Of a stretch of DNA of 64,000 nucleotides, positions 1 through 9,327 are shown in pieces. Each line of letters begins with the position of its first letter. The stretch's first letter is position 1. The translations under genes were made by a program, and so were the position numbers. Under the pieces are notes generated by a model. It was not told where the DNA came from and searched no databases. It was given only the letters and a program-made list of their open reading frames with translations. The DNA comes from Lachnospiraceae bacterium NK3A20 (GTDB taxonomy: Bacteria > Bacillota > Clostridia > Lachnospirales > Lachnospiraceae), in assembly GCA_900107575.1 (NCBI GenBank), contig FNQX01000010.1, positions 56,867-120,866 of the forward strand, in the 5' to 3' direction.

Positions 1-230
1 CGACGAGAGGCCTCGACATCGGCGCCATCGAGAACATTCACCGTCAGATTCTCGAGGAGAGAGACAAGGGCAAGGCGGTACTCCTCATCTCACTGGAACT
101 GGATGAGATCATGCAGCTGGCGGATACGATCGGTGTCATCTACAGCGGCAGGATCGGTAAGATTGCGCCTGCTTCCGAATTCTCTACCGCGGAAGTCGGA
201 GAATACATGATGGGAGTGAAAAAGTCATGA
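1..230 (+). CDS. Nucleoside-type ABC transporter ATP-binding protein, C-terminal end (partial)
   Basis: The start lies outside the window; the reading frame opens at base 3 and gives about 75 residues. The visible part begins just after the second ABC signature region (TRGLDIGAIE) and continues through VLLISLELDEIMQLADTIGVI, the typical second-domain end of the fused double-ABC ATPases that serve BmpA-type nucleoside importers (RbsA/YufO-like). It would hydrolyse ATP on the cytoplasmic face to drive the two permeases that follow. Its TGA overlaps the ATG of the next gene in an ATGA, so translation is coupled. The family call rests on this tail plus the two diagnostic permeases. Substrate (purine or pyrimidine nucleoside) cannot be told. 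Confidence 0.85.
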   Translation, partial: TRGLDIGAIENIHRQILEERDKGKAVLLISLELDEIMQLADTIGVIYSGRIGKIAPASEFSTAEVGEYMMGVKKS

Positions 231-1408
231 TCAGTTCGAGAAAAAGATTCCTCAGGGTCGCGGTCGGCTCCGTCCTCATAAGTCTTCTGATCGGCGCCAT
301 CGTGATCCTGATCCTGGGCAAGAATCCATTCAGCGCCTATTATAATCTGCTGCAGGGCTGCGGCCTTGCGCCGAAGGCGAAATACGGCGGCGGCAGATCC
401 ATGTTCACCGACCTGTCCAGTTACATTGATTTCTGGACGCCGATGATCTTCGCGGCGCTCTCGTGCGCGGTTGCCATGAAGGCCGGCCTGTTCAATATCG
501 GCATCTCCGGACAGATGCTGACCGCGGGATTCATTGCGACCGTGACCATCGGTTATTCTTCCCTGCCGGGCGTGATCGCAAAGCCCCTGGTCATCCTCAT
601 CGGCTGCGCCGCCGGAATGGCAGTGGGCGCCCTCATCGGTTTCCTCAAATACCGGTTCAATATCAATGAGGTTGTCTCCTCGATCATGATCAACTACATC
701 GCGGAGTACATCATCAGTTTCTTCATCCAGACGAATTTCATCGATCCCGTCTCGCGGCAGTCGGTGAACATTCACGACAGCGCGCGACTGACCTTCCACC
801 AGATCGTCCTCGGAGGATACAAATACGACCTGCCGATCGGCTTTCTCCTTGCCATCATCGCGACCATCGTCGTGAAATTCATCTTCGACAAGACTGTTCT
901 GGGGTACGAGCTGAAGGCCGTCGGCGCCAACCGCACCGCGGCGAAGTACGCGGGCATCCGCGTCGGACGGAGCATCGTACTCTCCATGGCGATTTCCGGC
1001 GCTCTCGCGGGCATAGCGGGCGTTACTTATTATCTTGGATACTTCGCCTCCATTCAGCCCAAAGTCCTGATTTCGACCGGATATGATGCGATCGCGGTGT
1101 GCCTTCTGGGTAACAGCGAACCCGTCGGAATTTTCATCGCCTCCTTCCTCATTGAGATCATCGCAAAGGGCGCGACCTACATGAGCTCGCAGGCGGGTCT
1201 CGAGTCGGAGATCGCATCCGTGATCACGGGCCTCATTCTCCTTGCGAGCGCCTGCAATGTTTTCTTCATGGGCATCCTCGAGAAGAGGGAACAGGAGAGG
1301 GCAGAGAAGGCGAAGGGCATCAATGGCCCGGGAAGCGGAGGAGCAAACGCGCCTGATACGGAAGGTAGTCCTGATACGGAAGATAGGAGAGGAGGAGCAA
1401 AGGCATGA
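227..1408 (+). CDS. BmpA-type nucleoside ABC transporter permease (YufP/NupP-like)
   Basis: Integral membrane permease of 393 residues in the BPD_transp_2 branch used by ribose/nucleoside importers. It has an N-terminal membrane segment (about residues 12-32), an extracytoplasmic loop, then about nine hydrophobic segments. The conserved cytoplasmic stretch ELKAVGANRTAAKYAGI is the ATPase-coupling EAA-like region of this family, followed by SMAISGALAGIAGV. The last 40 residues are charged and Gly/Pro-rich and probably cytoplasmic. It overlaps both neighbours by 4 bases (ATGA), so ATPase and the two permeases form one translationally coupled operon. The substrate-binding lipoprotein is not in the window and presumably lies upstream. 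Confidence 0.92.
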   Translation: MISSRKRFLRVAVGSVLISLLIGAIVILILGKNPFSAYYNLLQGCGLAPKAKYGGGRSMFTDLSSYIDFWTPMIFAALSCAVAMKAGLFNIGISGQMLTAGFIATVTIGYSSLPGVIAKPLVILIGCAAGMAVGALIGFLKYRFNINEVVSSIMINYIAEYIISFFIQTNFIDPVSRQSVNIHDSARLTFHQIVLGGYKYDLPIGFLLAIIATIVVKFIFDKTVLGYELKAVGANRTAAKYAGIRVGRSIVLSMAISGALAGIAGVTYYLGYFASIQPKVLISTGYDAIAVCLLGNSEPVGIFIASFLIEIIAKGATYMSSQAGLESEIASVITGLILLASACNVFFMGILEKREQERAEKAKGINGPGSGGANAPDTEGSPDTEDRRGGAKA

Positions 1409-2376
1409 TCAGCGCACTCAATACGATCATTATCGACGGCATGAGCTTTGCTCTGCCCCTGTTCATCATGGCGATTGGCGGCATCTACTCCGAACGGTCT
1501 GGCATCACGAACCTGGCCCTCGAGGGATTACAGGGAATGGGCGCCTTCGTCGGCGCGCTGACCGCGTACCTTCTGACCCTGCGGCTGGGCGCGAATTCCC
1601 AGGTGCCGTACTACATGGCGATGCTCTTCGCCATGATCGGCGGCTGCGTCTACGCCATGCTGCATGCGGTGCTGTGCATCCGTTTCAAGGCGAACCAGGT
1701 CATCAGCGGCGTCGTCATCAATATCCTCGGCATGGCACTCACCTCGTTCCTCACCAAGACGATTAACAAACAGGCCTTTGGTGCGCCCTCCGACAAGTTC
1801 GACCTCGGCGTGTCCGCGCGCTTCACTGTGCCCGGCATCTCGAAGATCCCGGTGCTCGGCGCGTTCTTCACCAGGATTTATCCGTTCGAGATCCTCATCG
1901 TCATCGCGGCGGTGATCGCCTGGTATTTCCTCTACCGGACAAGGTTCGGACTGCACCTGCGCGCCTGCGGCGACAACCCGGCGGCAGTGGACGCGGCCGG
2001 AGGGAACGTTGCGAAGACGCGGCTTGTCGCGGTCATGGTATCCGGCGCGCTCTCGGGACTTGCTGGCATGTGCTTCGCCTATTCCATTTCGGCGAAATTC
2101 TCGAACGATATCTACATGGGTTACGGGTATCTCGCCATTGCCGGCTACATCTTCGGCAACTGGGAGCTGCTGCCGTCACTCGCGGCCTGCCTTATTTTCG
2201 GTTTCGCGAGGAGCGCGGGATCTGAAATCGTGCTGGCGCTCGGCATGCCATCCGCTTACGGCGATCTCGTCATGATCCTGCCGTATGTCGTGACACTCCT
2301 GCTCCTTGTCTTCCTGTCGAAGAAGAACCAGGCACCGCACGCACTCGGCGAGATATACGATAAGGCGAAGAGATAA
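1405..2376 (+). CDS. BmpA-type nucleoside ABC transporter permease (YufQ/NupQ-like)
   Basis: Second permease subunit, 323 residues, almost entirely hydrophobic with 8-10 predicted membrane segments. The N-terminal MSFALPLFIMAIGGIYSERSG and the internal block GLHLRACGDNPAAVDAAGG (coupling helix) followed by VMVSGALSGLAG are typical of the shorter permease of nucleoside importers. It would form a heterodimeric channel with the preceding permease. It starts inside the stop of that gene (ATGA) and its own TAA shares a base with the ATG of the dehydrogenase gene (TAATG), so all four reading frames are contiguous. Confidence 0.92.
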   Translation: MISALNTIIIDGMSFALPLFIMAIGGIYSERSGITNLALEGLQGMGAFVGALTAYLLTLRLGANSQVPYYMAMLFAMIGGCVYAMLHAVLCIRFKANQVISGVVINILGMALTSFLTKTINKQAFGAPSDKFDLGVSARFTVPGISKIPVLGAFFTRIYPFEILIVIAAVIAWYFLYRTRFGLHLRACGDNPAAVDAAGGNVAKTRLVAVMVSGALSGLAGMCFAYSISAKFSNDIYMGYGYLAIAGYIFGNWELLPSLAACLIFGFARSAGSEIVLALGMPSAYGDLVMILPYVVTLLLLVFLSKKNQAPHALGEIYDKAKR

Positions 2377-3443
2377 TGAAGGGAATCATTTTCGACGGAA
2401 AAAGGGCAGTATTCCGAAACGATCTGCCAATACCGGAACCTGAGGCGGGGCACGTCAGGATTCGCGTGCTGCGCGCCAACGTTTGCAGTACGGACCGGGA
2501 AGTGCTGAAGGGCTATCGTCCGGATTTTCGCGGGATCATGGGACATGAGTTCGTGGGGGTAATTGACAGGGTGGCAGGCCCGTCTGAGAGCGATCCGGAA
2601 TGTCTGGATGCGAACGGGCACGACCTTCGGCAAATAACAGGCGCGCTTGTCGTTGGTGAGCTTAATGAAGGCTGTGGTCACTGCATTTACTGCAGGAGCG
2701 GGAGAGAGAAGCACTGCATGAACAGAAAAGTCATCGGTATGAGCAGGGATGGGTGCTTCGCGGAATACTTAACGCTCGCGGATCATCTGGTACATGAGGT
2801 GCCAGAAGGCCTTGCGCCGGAAGTGGCGGTATACGCGGAGCCGCTTGCCGCGGCGCTGGAGATTACCTCTCGGGTGCACATAGATCCTGCCCGGAATGTG
2901 GCGGTGATCGGAGATGGGAGACTCTCCTATATGATCGCGCAGGTGCTCTCCCTCTCGGGAGCAGATCTGACGGTCATCGGCAAACACAGGGAGAAACTTA
3001 TGCGTTTTGATCCCTTTGCAAGGACCAGAACCATAGATTCATTCGGCCTTCATCTGGATTCGGGGAATCCGAGCCTGGCAGGAGGATTCGAGCCATCCCC
3101 TGAGAAACTGGATGAGGACACCTATGAGATCGTTGTGGATGCCACAGGCAATCCGTCAGGCCTTGACCTTGCTTCAAGGATTACAAGACGCCGGGGAACG
3201 ATTATCATGAAGAGTACTTATGCTGGCACGACGCGGATCGACATGAGCCGTATCGTTGTCAATGAGATCACGATACAGGGATCCCGCTGCGGCCCGTTTG
3301 AGCCTGCTCTGAACCTTTTATCCAGAGGTCTGGTGAAACTCCCGGAAGTGGAATGGCATAGGCTGGATGAATATGAGGCTGCCTTCTCATCTCGTGCCTT
3401 CAAGGCAGGTTTCCGCGTCGGGTCATCAGCAGATACCGAATAG
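2376..3443 (+). CDS. Zinc-dependent alcohol dehydrogenase, MDR superfamily
   Basis: A 355-residue medium-chain dehydrogenase/reductase. Visible marks are the catalytic zinc ligands (Cys in NVCSTDRE near residue 37 and GHEFVGVI near 57), the four-cysteine structural zinc lobe (CGHCIYCRSGREKHC, near 99-113), YAEPLAAALE, and a Rossmann start VAVIGDGRLSYM near 188. It would oxidise an alcohol or sugar alcohol with NAD(P). It is fused at the operon level to a nucleoside importer (TAATG overlap), so a substrate derived from the imported compound is an inference. Base composition looks less GC-biased at third positions than the permeases, hinting at a separate origin. The exact substrate is not readable. 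Confidence 0.88.
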   Translation: MKGIIFDGKRAVFRNDLPIPEPEAGHVRIRVLRANVCSTDREVLKGYRPDFRGIMGHEFVGVIDRVAGPSESDPECLDANGHDLRQITGALVVGELNEGCGHCIYCRSGREKHCMNRKVIGMSRDGCFAEYLTLADHLVHEVPEGLAPEVAVYAEPLAAALEITSRVHIDPARNVAVIGDGRLSYMIAQVLSLSGADLTVIGKHREKLMRFDPFARTRTIDSFGLHLDSGNPSLAGGFEPSPEKLDEDTYEIVVDATGNPSGLDLASRITRRRGTIIMKSTYAGTTRIDMSRIVVNEITIQGSRCGPFEPALNLLSRGLVKLPEVEWHRLDEYEAAFSSRAFKAGFRVGSSADTE

Positions 3444-3505
3444 AGATAGATTGCAAACCGTGGGAATCGTAGCTGTTTACAGGGGCTGTAAGGCTAATAA
3501 CATGG

Positions 3506-3511
3506 TATAAT
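3506..3511 (+). promoter_or_regulatory. Possible -10 box before the PRTase-like gene
   Basis: TATAAT lies 66 bases before the start codon in the 133-base gap after the dehydrogenase gene. No good -35 box stands at 16-18 bases, so the call rests on the -10 alone. A GC-rich inverted repeat (around 3528-3550) lies in the putative leader. Confidence 0.35.
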
Positions 3512-3576
3512 TTCTGTATCAGTTCCTGCGGCGGCGGTGGGGCGCTGCCGTACTCATTTCTACAGGAGGGTTACCT

Positions 3577-4221
3577 ATGCTAGACTACACGAAATTGTAT
3601 TCCAAACGCTATCCGGATGTATTCCTGAAGGTCATTCAGGGCCATTTCGTCACGCCCAACTCTCACATCAATTACTACATTGACATGACGACCATGAAGA
3701 CGAGGCGCCAGGAAGCGAAGAACGCTGCCGCGGCCCTGGCGGAAGCCTATCAGGATTCCACGGTCGTCGATACGATTGTGTGCATGGACAACACCGAGGT
3801 CATCGGCGCCTTCCTCGCGGATGAGCTGACGAAGGCCGGTATCCTCTCGCGGAACGCGCACCGCACCATGTACATCATGACGCCCGAATACAATCTGACG
3901 GGGCAGATGATCTTCCGTGAGTCCACGCAGATGATGATACGCGGCAAGGATGTCCTGGTGCTCCTGGGATCGACCACGACTGGCAAATCCGTCGCGCAGG
4001 CAATCGAATCCATCACGTACTACGGCGGTACAGTTTCCGGTATCTCGGCGATCTTCTCAGCGGCCAGCAAAATCTGCGGCCTGCCCGTCAACGCCCTGTT
4101 CACGAAATCTGACATCCCGGACTACCAGAACTGGAAGGCAGATGAGTGCGCACTCTGCAAAAGAGGCGAACCGGTCACTGCCATCGCCAACGGATTCGGG
4201 TACTCGGAGATCAAATCGTAA
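3577..4221 (+). CDS. Orotate phosphoribosyltransferase-like protein with altered PRPP motif
   Basis: A 214-residue type I phosphoribosyltransferase fold. The flexible-loop region and C-terminal CALCKRGEPV box resemble clostridial and archaeal PyrE-like proteins. The PRPP loop reads VLVLLGSTTTGKSV: four hydrophobic residues and the TTGKS end are kept, but the acidic pair that normally follows (DD or ED) is replaced by LG. These acidic residues bind the ribose hydroxyls of PRPP in the family, so catalysis may be weakened or lost and a regulatory or ligand-sensing role is possible. A strong SD (AGGAGGG, 3564-3570) supports the start. It stands alone; no other pyrimidine gene is near. The fold call is firm, the function is not. 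Confidence 0.75.
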   Translation: MLDYTKLYSKRYPDVFLKVIQGHFVTPNSHINYYIDMTTMKTRRQEAKNAAAALAEAYQDSTVVDTIVCMDNTEVIGAFLADELTKAGILSRNAHRTMYIMTPEYNLTGQMIFRESTQMMIRGKDVLVLLGSTTTGKSVAQAIESITYYGGTVSGISAIFSAASKICGLPVNALFTKSDIPDYQNWKADECALCKRGEPVTAIANGFGYSEIKS

Positions 4222-4258
4222 CACTTCTCCCCGTGTCGGTTGATGATACCCTGCAAGT

Positions 4259-4276
4259 GTGTTAAAATTTTGACAG
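4259..4276. promoter_or_regulatory. Rex-like operator upstream of ptb-buk
   Basis: GTGTTAA-AATT-TTGACAG matches the Firmicutes Rex consensus (TTGTTAA-N4-TTAACAA) at 11 of 14 defined positions. It lies 78 bases before ptb. Rex is known to control butyrate-pathway genes in clostridia according to the NADH/NAD ratio; a role here is inference. The right half also contains TTGACA, which could be a -35 box. No rex gene is in the window. Confidence 0.4.
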
Positions 4277-4309
4277 TGTGCAGACACTTTTGCGCACTGT
4301 CATTTATTA
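4271..4309 (+). terminator. Hairpin between PRTase-like gene and ptb
   Basis: GACAGTGTGC and GCGCACTGTC form a ten-pair stem (one wobble) around a short loop, followed by ATTTATT. It may end the PRTase transcript or act as a leader hairpin for ptb; the U-tract is poor and the left arm overlaps the Rex-like site. Confidence 0.4.
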
Positions 4310-4353
4310 TGTTCTGTCACAATCATATATCGGTTACATGGAGGTAATTTGGA

Positions 4354-5283
4354 ATGAGTGCGTCATTTGATGACATTCTGCAACAGGTAAGCGAGATCCC
4401 GACGAAGAAGCTGTCCGTAGCGGCGGCACAGGACCTCCCGGTAATGGAAGCGGTCAAGGAAGCGTTCGTGCGCAAGATTGCGGTGCCGATTCTGACCGGC
4501 GACGAGGCAAAGATTCGTGAGATCGCAAAGTCTCTTGACTGGGATCTGGATGCCGATGGAATCCGCGTCATCAATGAGCCCGATGTAACCGAAGCTTCTC
4601 TGAAGGCGGTCAAGCTCGTCCACGATGGCGAGGCTGACATGTACATGAAGGGCGCGCTCGAATCCAAGACATTCCTTCGCAGCGTGCTGAACAAGGATGT
4701 AGGCCTGCGCACCGGCAAAATGCTCTCGCATGTCTGTGTTTTCGAGATCAAGGGGTTCAAGCGTCTCTTCTTCCTGACGGATGTGGCGTTCATGCCTTAC
4801 CCGACACTGGAGGACAAGGAGCAGATCATCAACTACACGGTGAAGGTCTGCAACGCCTGCGGCATCGAGCAGCCCAAGGTCGCGGCACTCGCTGCGGTTG
4901 AGATCGTCAATCCGAAGATGCCTGTCACAGTGGAAGCGGATCAGCTCTCCAAATGGCAGGATGAGGGACGCATTCAGAACTGCATTGTTGAGGGACCTCT
5001 CTCTATGGATCTTGCCATTGATCCGGAAGCGGCCAAGCACAAGGCAGGAGCCGAGAAGCGCAAGATTGTCGGCGACGCTGACGTCCTTCTCTTCCCGGAC
5101 ATTCACGCAGGCAACCTCGTTTACAAGACCATCGTTCACATGACGGAGTTCAAGAACGGCTGCATTCTGATGGGCACCAAGGCGCCTGCCATCCTGACCT
5201 CCCGTTCCGATTCCAAGGAGACCAAGATCAACTCGATCGCACTGGCTGCCGTTGTCGCGCACCACTTAAACGGCGGCTTCTAA
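4354..5283 (+). CDS. ptb: Phosphate butyryltransferase
   Basis: 309 residues, the usual length for Ptb. It converts butyryl-CoA plus phosphate into butyryl phosphate and CoA in the terminal branch of butyrate fermentation. The PTA/PTB fold is seen from IAVPILTGDEAKI (near 40), through GEADMYMKGALESKTFLR (near 93-110) and the C-terminal ADVLLFPDIHAGNLVYK, all typical of Ptb rather than of the longer acetate enzyme Pta. SD GGAGG precedes the ATG by eight bases. Butyrate kinase follows 85 bases later, so the two form the classical ptb-buk ATP-yielding pair. A Rex-like palindrome lies upstream. Confidence 0.93.
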   Translation: MSASFDDILQQVSEIPTKKLSVAAAQDLPVMEAVKEAFVRKIAVPILTGDEAKIREIAKSLDWDLDADGIRVINEPDVTEASLKAVKLVHDGEADMYMKGALESKTFLRSVLNKDVGLRTGKMLSHVCVFEIKGFKRLFFLTDVAFMPYPTLEDKEQIINYTVKVCNACGIEQPKVAALAAVEIVNPKMPVTVEADQLSKWQDEGRIQNCIVEGPLSMDLAIDPEAAKHKAGAEKRKIVGDADVLLFPDIHAGNLVYKTIVHMTEFKNGCILMGTKAPAILTSRSDSKETKINSIALAAVVAHHLNGGF

Positions 5284-5368
5284 TCCTGCCTTTAGCGAAA
5301 ACATCAGCGCGGCGCCTGCCATTGTGGCGGCGTAGCCGCGCGGAATCTATCATAGTGGAGGAAAAGTC

Positions 5369-6436
5369 ATGGCTATCAGAAGCCTTATTATCAATCCCGG
5401 GTCCACATCCACCAAGATCAGCGTCTTCGATGAGGAAGAGCCGGTTCTGGATAAAACCCTGCGCCATTCCACGGAAGAGATCGCACAGTTTGCGGATATT
5501 TACGCACAGAAGGACTTCCGCAAGGAGATCATCCTGAACGCGCTGAAAGAAGAGAATATCGACCTTGCAACCATTAACGTCTGCGTCGGAAGGGGCGGTC
5601 TGCTCCGTCCCATGCCGGGCGGTACCTATGAGGTGACGGATGAGTTATACCAGGATCTGCACCACGCGCCCCAGGGCGACCACGCGTCCAACCTCGGCGG
5701 CATTCTCGCCAGGGAGATCGGTGATACGATCGGCGTTCCGGCTTACATCGTCGACCCTGTTGTCGTGGATGAGCTGCAGCCGGTAGCGAGAATCTCCGGC
5801 GTGCCCGAGATTGAGCGTGTCTCCATCGACCACCCGCTGAACCAGAAGGCCATGGCGAGACGCTGGGCAGGGTCTGTCGGCAAGAAGCTCGAGGACGTGA
5901 CGGTCATCGTCGTCCACATGGGCGGCGGCACTTCCACGGGTCTGCACGTGAACGGCAAGATGATCGATGTGTATGCGGCATTTAACGGCGACGGCGCATT
6001 CTCTCCCGAGAGAGCGAACGGCGTGCCCGCGCTGGCTCTCGTCGAGCTGTGCTTCTCCGGCAAGTTCACGAAGGAAGAAATGAAGAAGAAGATCATCGGC
6101 GGCGGCGGATTCAATGCTTACATCGGCACCAACGACATGAGAGAGGTCGAGAAGATGATTGATGCCGGCGATGAGAAGGTGAAGCTCATCCGCGATGCTT
6201 TCATCTATCAGATCGCGAAGAACATCGGCGCGCTGGCTACCGTCGTCCAGGGCAGGGTCGATCAGATTATCCTGACCGGCGGCATTGCGCACGACAAGGT
6301 TGTCACCGATGCGATCACGAAGAGTGTAGAGTTCCTTGCGCCTGTTACTGTTTACGCAGGGGAAGCGGAGCAGCTCGCTCTCGCACAGGGCGCACTCCGT
6401 GTCATGAAGGGCGAAGAGAAGGCCCAGCAGTATTAA
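5369..6436 (+). CDS. buk: Butyrate kinase
   Basis: 355 residues, ASKHA-fold acyl kinase that transfers the phosphoryl group of butyryl phosphate to ADP. Seen motifs: N-terminal phosphate-binding loop IINPGSTSTKISVFDEEE, the central VIVVHMGGGTSTGLHVNGK, FNGDGAFSPERANGVP, and the C-terminal ILTGGIAHDK adenosine loop. SD GGAGGAAAAG sits seven bases before the ATG. With ptb it closes butyrate production by substrate-level phosphorylation. Branched-chain acyl kinase activity cannot be excluded from sequence. Confidence 0.94.
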   Translation: MAIRSLIINPGSTSTKISVFDEEEPVLDKTLRHSTEEIAQFADIYAQKDFRKEIILNALKEENIDLATINVCVGRGGLLRPMPGGTYEVTDELYQDLHHAPQGDHASNLGGILAREIGDTIGVPAYIVDPVVVDELQPVARISGVPEIERVSIDHPLNQKAMARRWAGSVGKKLEDVTVIVVHMGGGTSTGLHVNGKMIDVYAAFNGDGAFSPERANGVPALALVELCFSGKFTKEEMKKKIIGGGGFNAYIGTNDMREVEKMIDAGDEKVKLIRDAFIYQIAKNIGALATVVQGRVDQIILTGGIAHDKVVTDAITKSVEFLAPVTVYAGEAEQLALAQGALRVMKGEEKAQQY

Positions 6437-6501
6437 AATTTAATCCGCTCCATCGCCTCAAGCATCATTGGAGACAGGAGCAAAGAGTTAAACTTATGCA
6501 T

Positions 6502-6540
6502 CCGCCCCGGGAAATCTTGCTGTTTCCCTGGGGCGGAATT
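6502..6540 (+). terminator. Rho-independent-like terminator after buk
   Basis: CCGCCCCGGGAAA pairs with TTTCCCTGGGGCGG (one bulge) around an eight-base loop, a very stable stem. The tract behind it (AATTTGTGG) is only weakly U-rich. Confidence 0.6.
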
Positions 6541-6597
6541 TGTGGTTAAATAGTAATGTTACGGCTAGCACAATAAACTCAATAAGGATGACAATTT

Positions 6598-9261
6598 ATG
6601 TCTAAACTTTCCGATAAACTCTTCGGCACGCATTCCGAGAGAGAGCTCAAGAGAATAATCCCGATCATCGACAAAATCGAGGCGCTGCAGCCGCAGATGG
6701 CCGCGATTCCGTACGACGATGATCCTGCGGACGATATTTACGATCCTGACGATCCGACGAGAACCAGCACGATGCCGGAAGAATTCATGCACAAGGGAAT
6801 GCATCACTTCCGCGAGATCACGAGAGATCTGCAGAAGAGAGTGCAGAGCGGCGAGGCGACCCTCGACGATATCCTGCCGGAAGCTTTCGCGGCGGTGCGT
6901 GAGGGTGCAAAGCGTGCCCTTGGCATGGAGCCGTTCCACGTGCAGCTCGTCGGCGGCGTGATCCTGCATCAGGGCAGAATTGCCGAGATGAAGACAGGTG
7001 AAGGCAAGACGCTCGTTGCGACGCTCCCTTCCTACCTCAACGCGCTGGAAGGCAAGGGTCTGCAGGTCGTCACGGTCAACGACTATCTGGCGAAGCGTGA
7101 CTCGGAGTGGATGGGCATGGTGCACCGCTTCATGGGCCTCTCCGTCGGCGTGGTTCTGAACAGCAGCACAACCGAGGAGCGGCAGAGGGCGTACCGGTGC
7201 GATATCACCTACGTGACCAACAACGAGCTCGGTTTCGACTACCTGCGTGACAACATGGCAGTCTATAAGGAACAGAGAGTTCTGCGCGGCCTGCATTACG
7301 CGATCATTGATGAGGTGGACTCCATCCTGATTGATGAGGCGAGAACACCGCTCATCATTTCCGGACAGTCCGACAAGTCCACGAAGATCTACGAGGCCTG
7401 CGACATCCTGGCGAAACAGATGACGCGTGGAGAAGATGAGGAGGAGACCTCCAAGATCGACTACCTCATGGGCGAGATGAAAGAGGAGACCGGAGATTTC
7501 ATCGTCAATGAGAAGGACAAGATCGTCAACCTGACGGCGCAGGGCGTTGCCAAGACGGAGAAGTTCTTCCATCTGAAGAACCTCGCGGATCCTGAGAATC
7601 TGGAGATTCAGCACTGCATCATCCTGGCCCTTCGCGCCAACAACCTGATGCAGAAGGATCATGACTATATCGTGAAGGACGACGAAGTCCTCATCGTCGA
7701 CGAGTTCACGGGCCGCGTCATGCCCGGCCGCCGTTACAGCGACGGTCTCCACCAGGCCATTGAGGCGAAAGAGCACGTTAAGGTCAAGAGAGAGTCCAAG
7801 ACACTCGCGACGATCACGTTCCAGAACTTTTTCAACAAGTTTGACAAGAAGTGCGGCATGACGGGTACCGCCCAGACCGAGGAGCAGGAGTTCCGCGAGA
7901 TCTACGGCATGGATGTCATTGTCATCCCGACGAACCGTCCGGTCATCCGTAAGGATGAGGAGGACATCGTCTACAAGACGAAGCGAGAGAAGTTCAACGC
8001 CGTGATCCGGAAGATCGAGGAGGCATACGCCAAAGGCCAGCCCGTCCTCGTCGGCACGATTACCATTGAGACCTCTGAAATGCTCTCCAGAATGCTCCGA
8101 AAGGCCGGCATCCAGCATCAGGTGCTGAATGCGAAATATCACGAAATCGAGGCGGAAATCATCTCCCACGCGGGCGAGCACGGCGCGGTTACCATCGCGA
8201 CCAACATGGCCGGCCGTGGTACCGATATCAAGCTGGATGACGAAGCGAAAACAGCAGGCGGCCTCCTCGTCGTTGGCACGGAGCGGCACGAATCCCGCCG
8301 TATTGACAATCAGCTGCGCGGCCGTTCCGGACGACAGGGAGATCCCGGCGAGTCTGTTTTTTACATCTCACTCGAAGATGATCTCATGCGGCTCTTCGGT
8401 TCCGAGCGTATGGTCAGCATGTTCAACGCGCTGGGCATCCCGGAGGGACAGGAGATCCGCCACAAGTCGCTCACAAGGGCAATCGAGTCGGCACAGAAGA
8501 AGATCGAGACCAACAACTTCGGCATCCGCAAGAACCTGCTCGACTACGACGAAGTCATGAACGAGCAGAGAGAGATCATCTACAAGGAGAGGAACGAGGT
8601 TCTCGAAGGCAAGTCCATGCGGGAATCCATCATCAAGATGATCCAGGACATCGTGGAGAACGCAGTCGATACCAGCATTTCCGAGGATCAGACGGCGGAC
8701 GAGTGGAACATCGAGGAGCTCAACGAGCTGCTCCTGCCGGTTGTGCCCGTAGAGAGAGTGACGAGAGGCCGGATCACGGACCGCACGAAGGATGGGCTGA
8801 AACAGCAGCTCAAGGAAGAGGCCGTCCGTCTCTATGAGGCGAAGGAGGCCGAGTTCCCGAACGCGGACGCGATGCGTGAAGTAGAGCGCGTCATTCTCCT
8901 TCGCGTAGTTGATTCCAAGTGGATGAACCACATCGACGACATGGAGCAGCTGCGTCAGTCGATCGGACTCCAGTCCTACGGTCAGAAGGATCCGCTCGTC
9001 GAGTACAAGATCGCGGGGTACGACATGTTCAACGAGATGACGGATTCCATTATGGAAGATACCGTACGCACACTGTTCCGCGTACATGTGGAGCAGAAGG
9101 TGGAGCGTGAACAGGTAGCCAGGGCGACCGCCACGAACCGCGATGACGAGGCCGGGATCAAAGAGCCGGTAAGGCGCGCGGAGAAGAAGATCTATCCGAA
9201 CGATCCCTGCCCCTGCGGCTCCGGCAAGAAGTACAAGGACTGCCACGGAAGACGCGCGTGA
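6598..9261 (+). CDS. secA: Preprotein translocase ATPase SecA
   Basis: 887 residues. The motor drives post-translational export through SecYEG. Seen in order: Walker A in [17 protein letters not shown] (near 131), the Walker B box [13 protein letters not shown] (near 235), the [14 protein letters not shown] region of the second RecA fold, and a C-terminal [13 protein letters not shown] zinc motif that binds SecB or ribosome. Residues 40-60 hold an Asp-rich segment (seven of ten residues acidic in places) not found at this point in the E. coli or B. subtilis proteins. SD AAGGATG lies eight bases upstream. It is followed by prfB, the common secA-prfB order of Firmicutes. Confidence 0.97.
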   Translation: MSKLSDKLFGTHSERELKRIIPIIDKIEALQPQMAAIPYDDDPADDIYDPDDPTRTSTMPEEFMHKGMHHFREITRDLQKRVQSGEATLDDILPEAFAAVREGAKRALGMEPFHVQLVGGVILHQGRIAEMKTGEGKTLVATLPSYLNALEGKGLQVVTVNDYLAKRDSEWMGMVHRFMGLSVGVVLNSSTTEERQRAYRCDITYVTNNELGFDYLRDNMAVYKEQRVLRGLHYAIIDEVDSILIDEARTPLIISGQSDKSTKIYEACDILAKQMTRGEDEEETSKIDYLMGEMKEETGDFIVNEKDKIVNLTAQGVAKTEKFFHLKNLADPENLEIQHCIILALRANNLMQKDHDYIVKDDEVLIVDEFTGRVMPGRRYSDGLHQAIEAKEHVKVKRESKTLATITFQNFFNKFDKKCGMTGTAQTEEQEFREIYGMDVIVIPTNRPVIRKDEEDIVYKTKREKFNAVIRKIEEAYAKGQPVLVGTITIETSEMLSRMLRKAGIQHQVLNAKYHEIEAEIISHAGEHGAVTIATNMAGRGTDIKLDDEAKTAGGLLVVGTERHESRRIDNQLRGRSGRQGDPGESVFYISLEDDLMRLFGSERMVSMFNALGIPEGQEIRHKSLTRAIESAQKKIETNNFGIRKNLLDYDEVMNEQREIIYKERNEVLEGKSMRESIIKMIQDIVENAVDTSISEDQTADEWNIEELNELLLPVVPVERVTRGRITDRTKDGLKQQLKEEAVRLYEAKEAEFPNADAMREVERVILLRVVDSKWMNHIDDMEQLRQSIGLQSYGQKDPLVEYKIAGYDMFNEMTDSIMEDTVRTLFRVHVEQKVEREQVARATATNRDDEAGIKEPVRRAEKKIYPNDPCPCGSGKKYKDCHGRRA

Positions 9262-9327
9262 TGCAGGACAAGTATATGCAATAGTTCAGAGTGATCACGG
9301 TCTGGACTGCTGGTAATTGAGGTAAAT

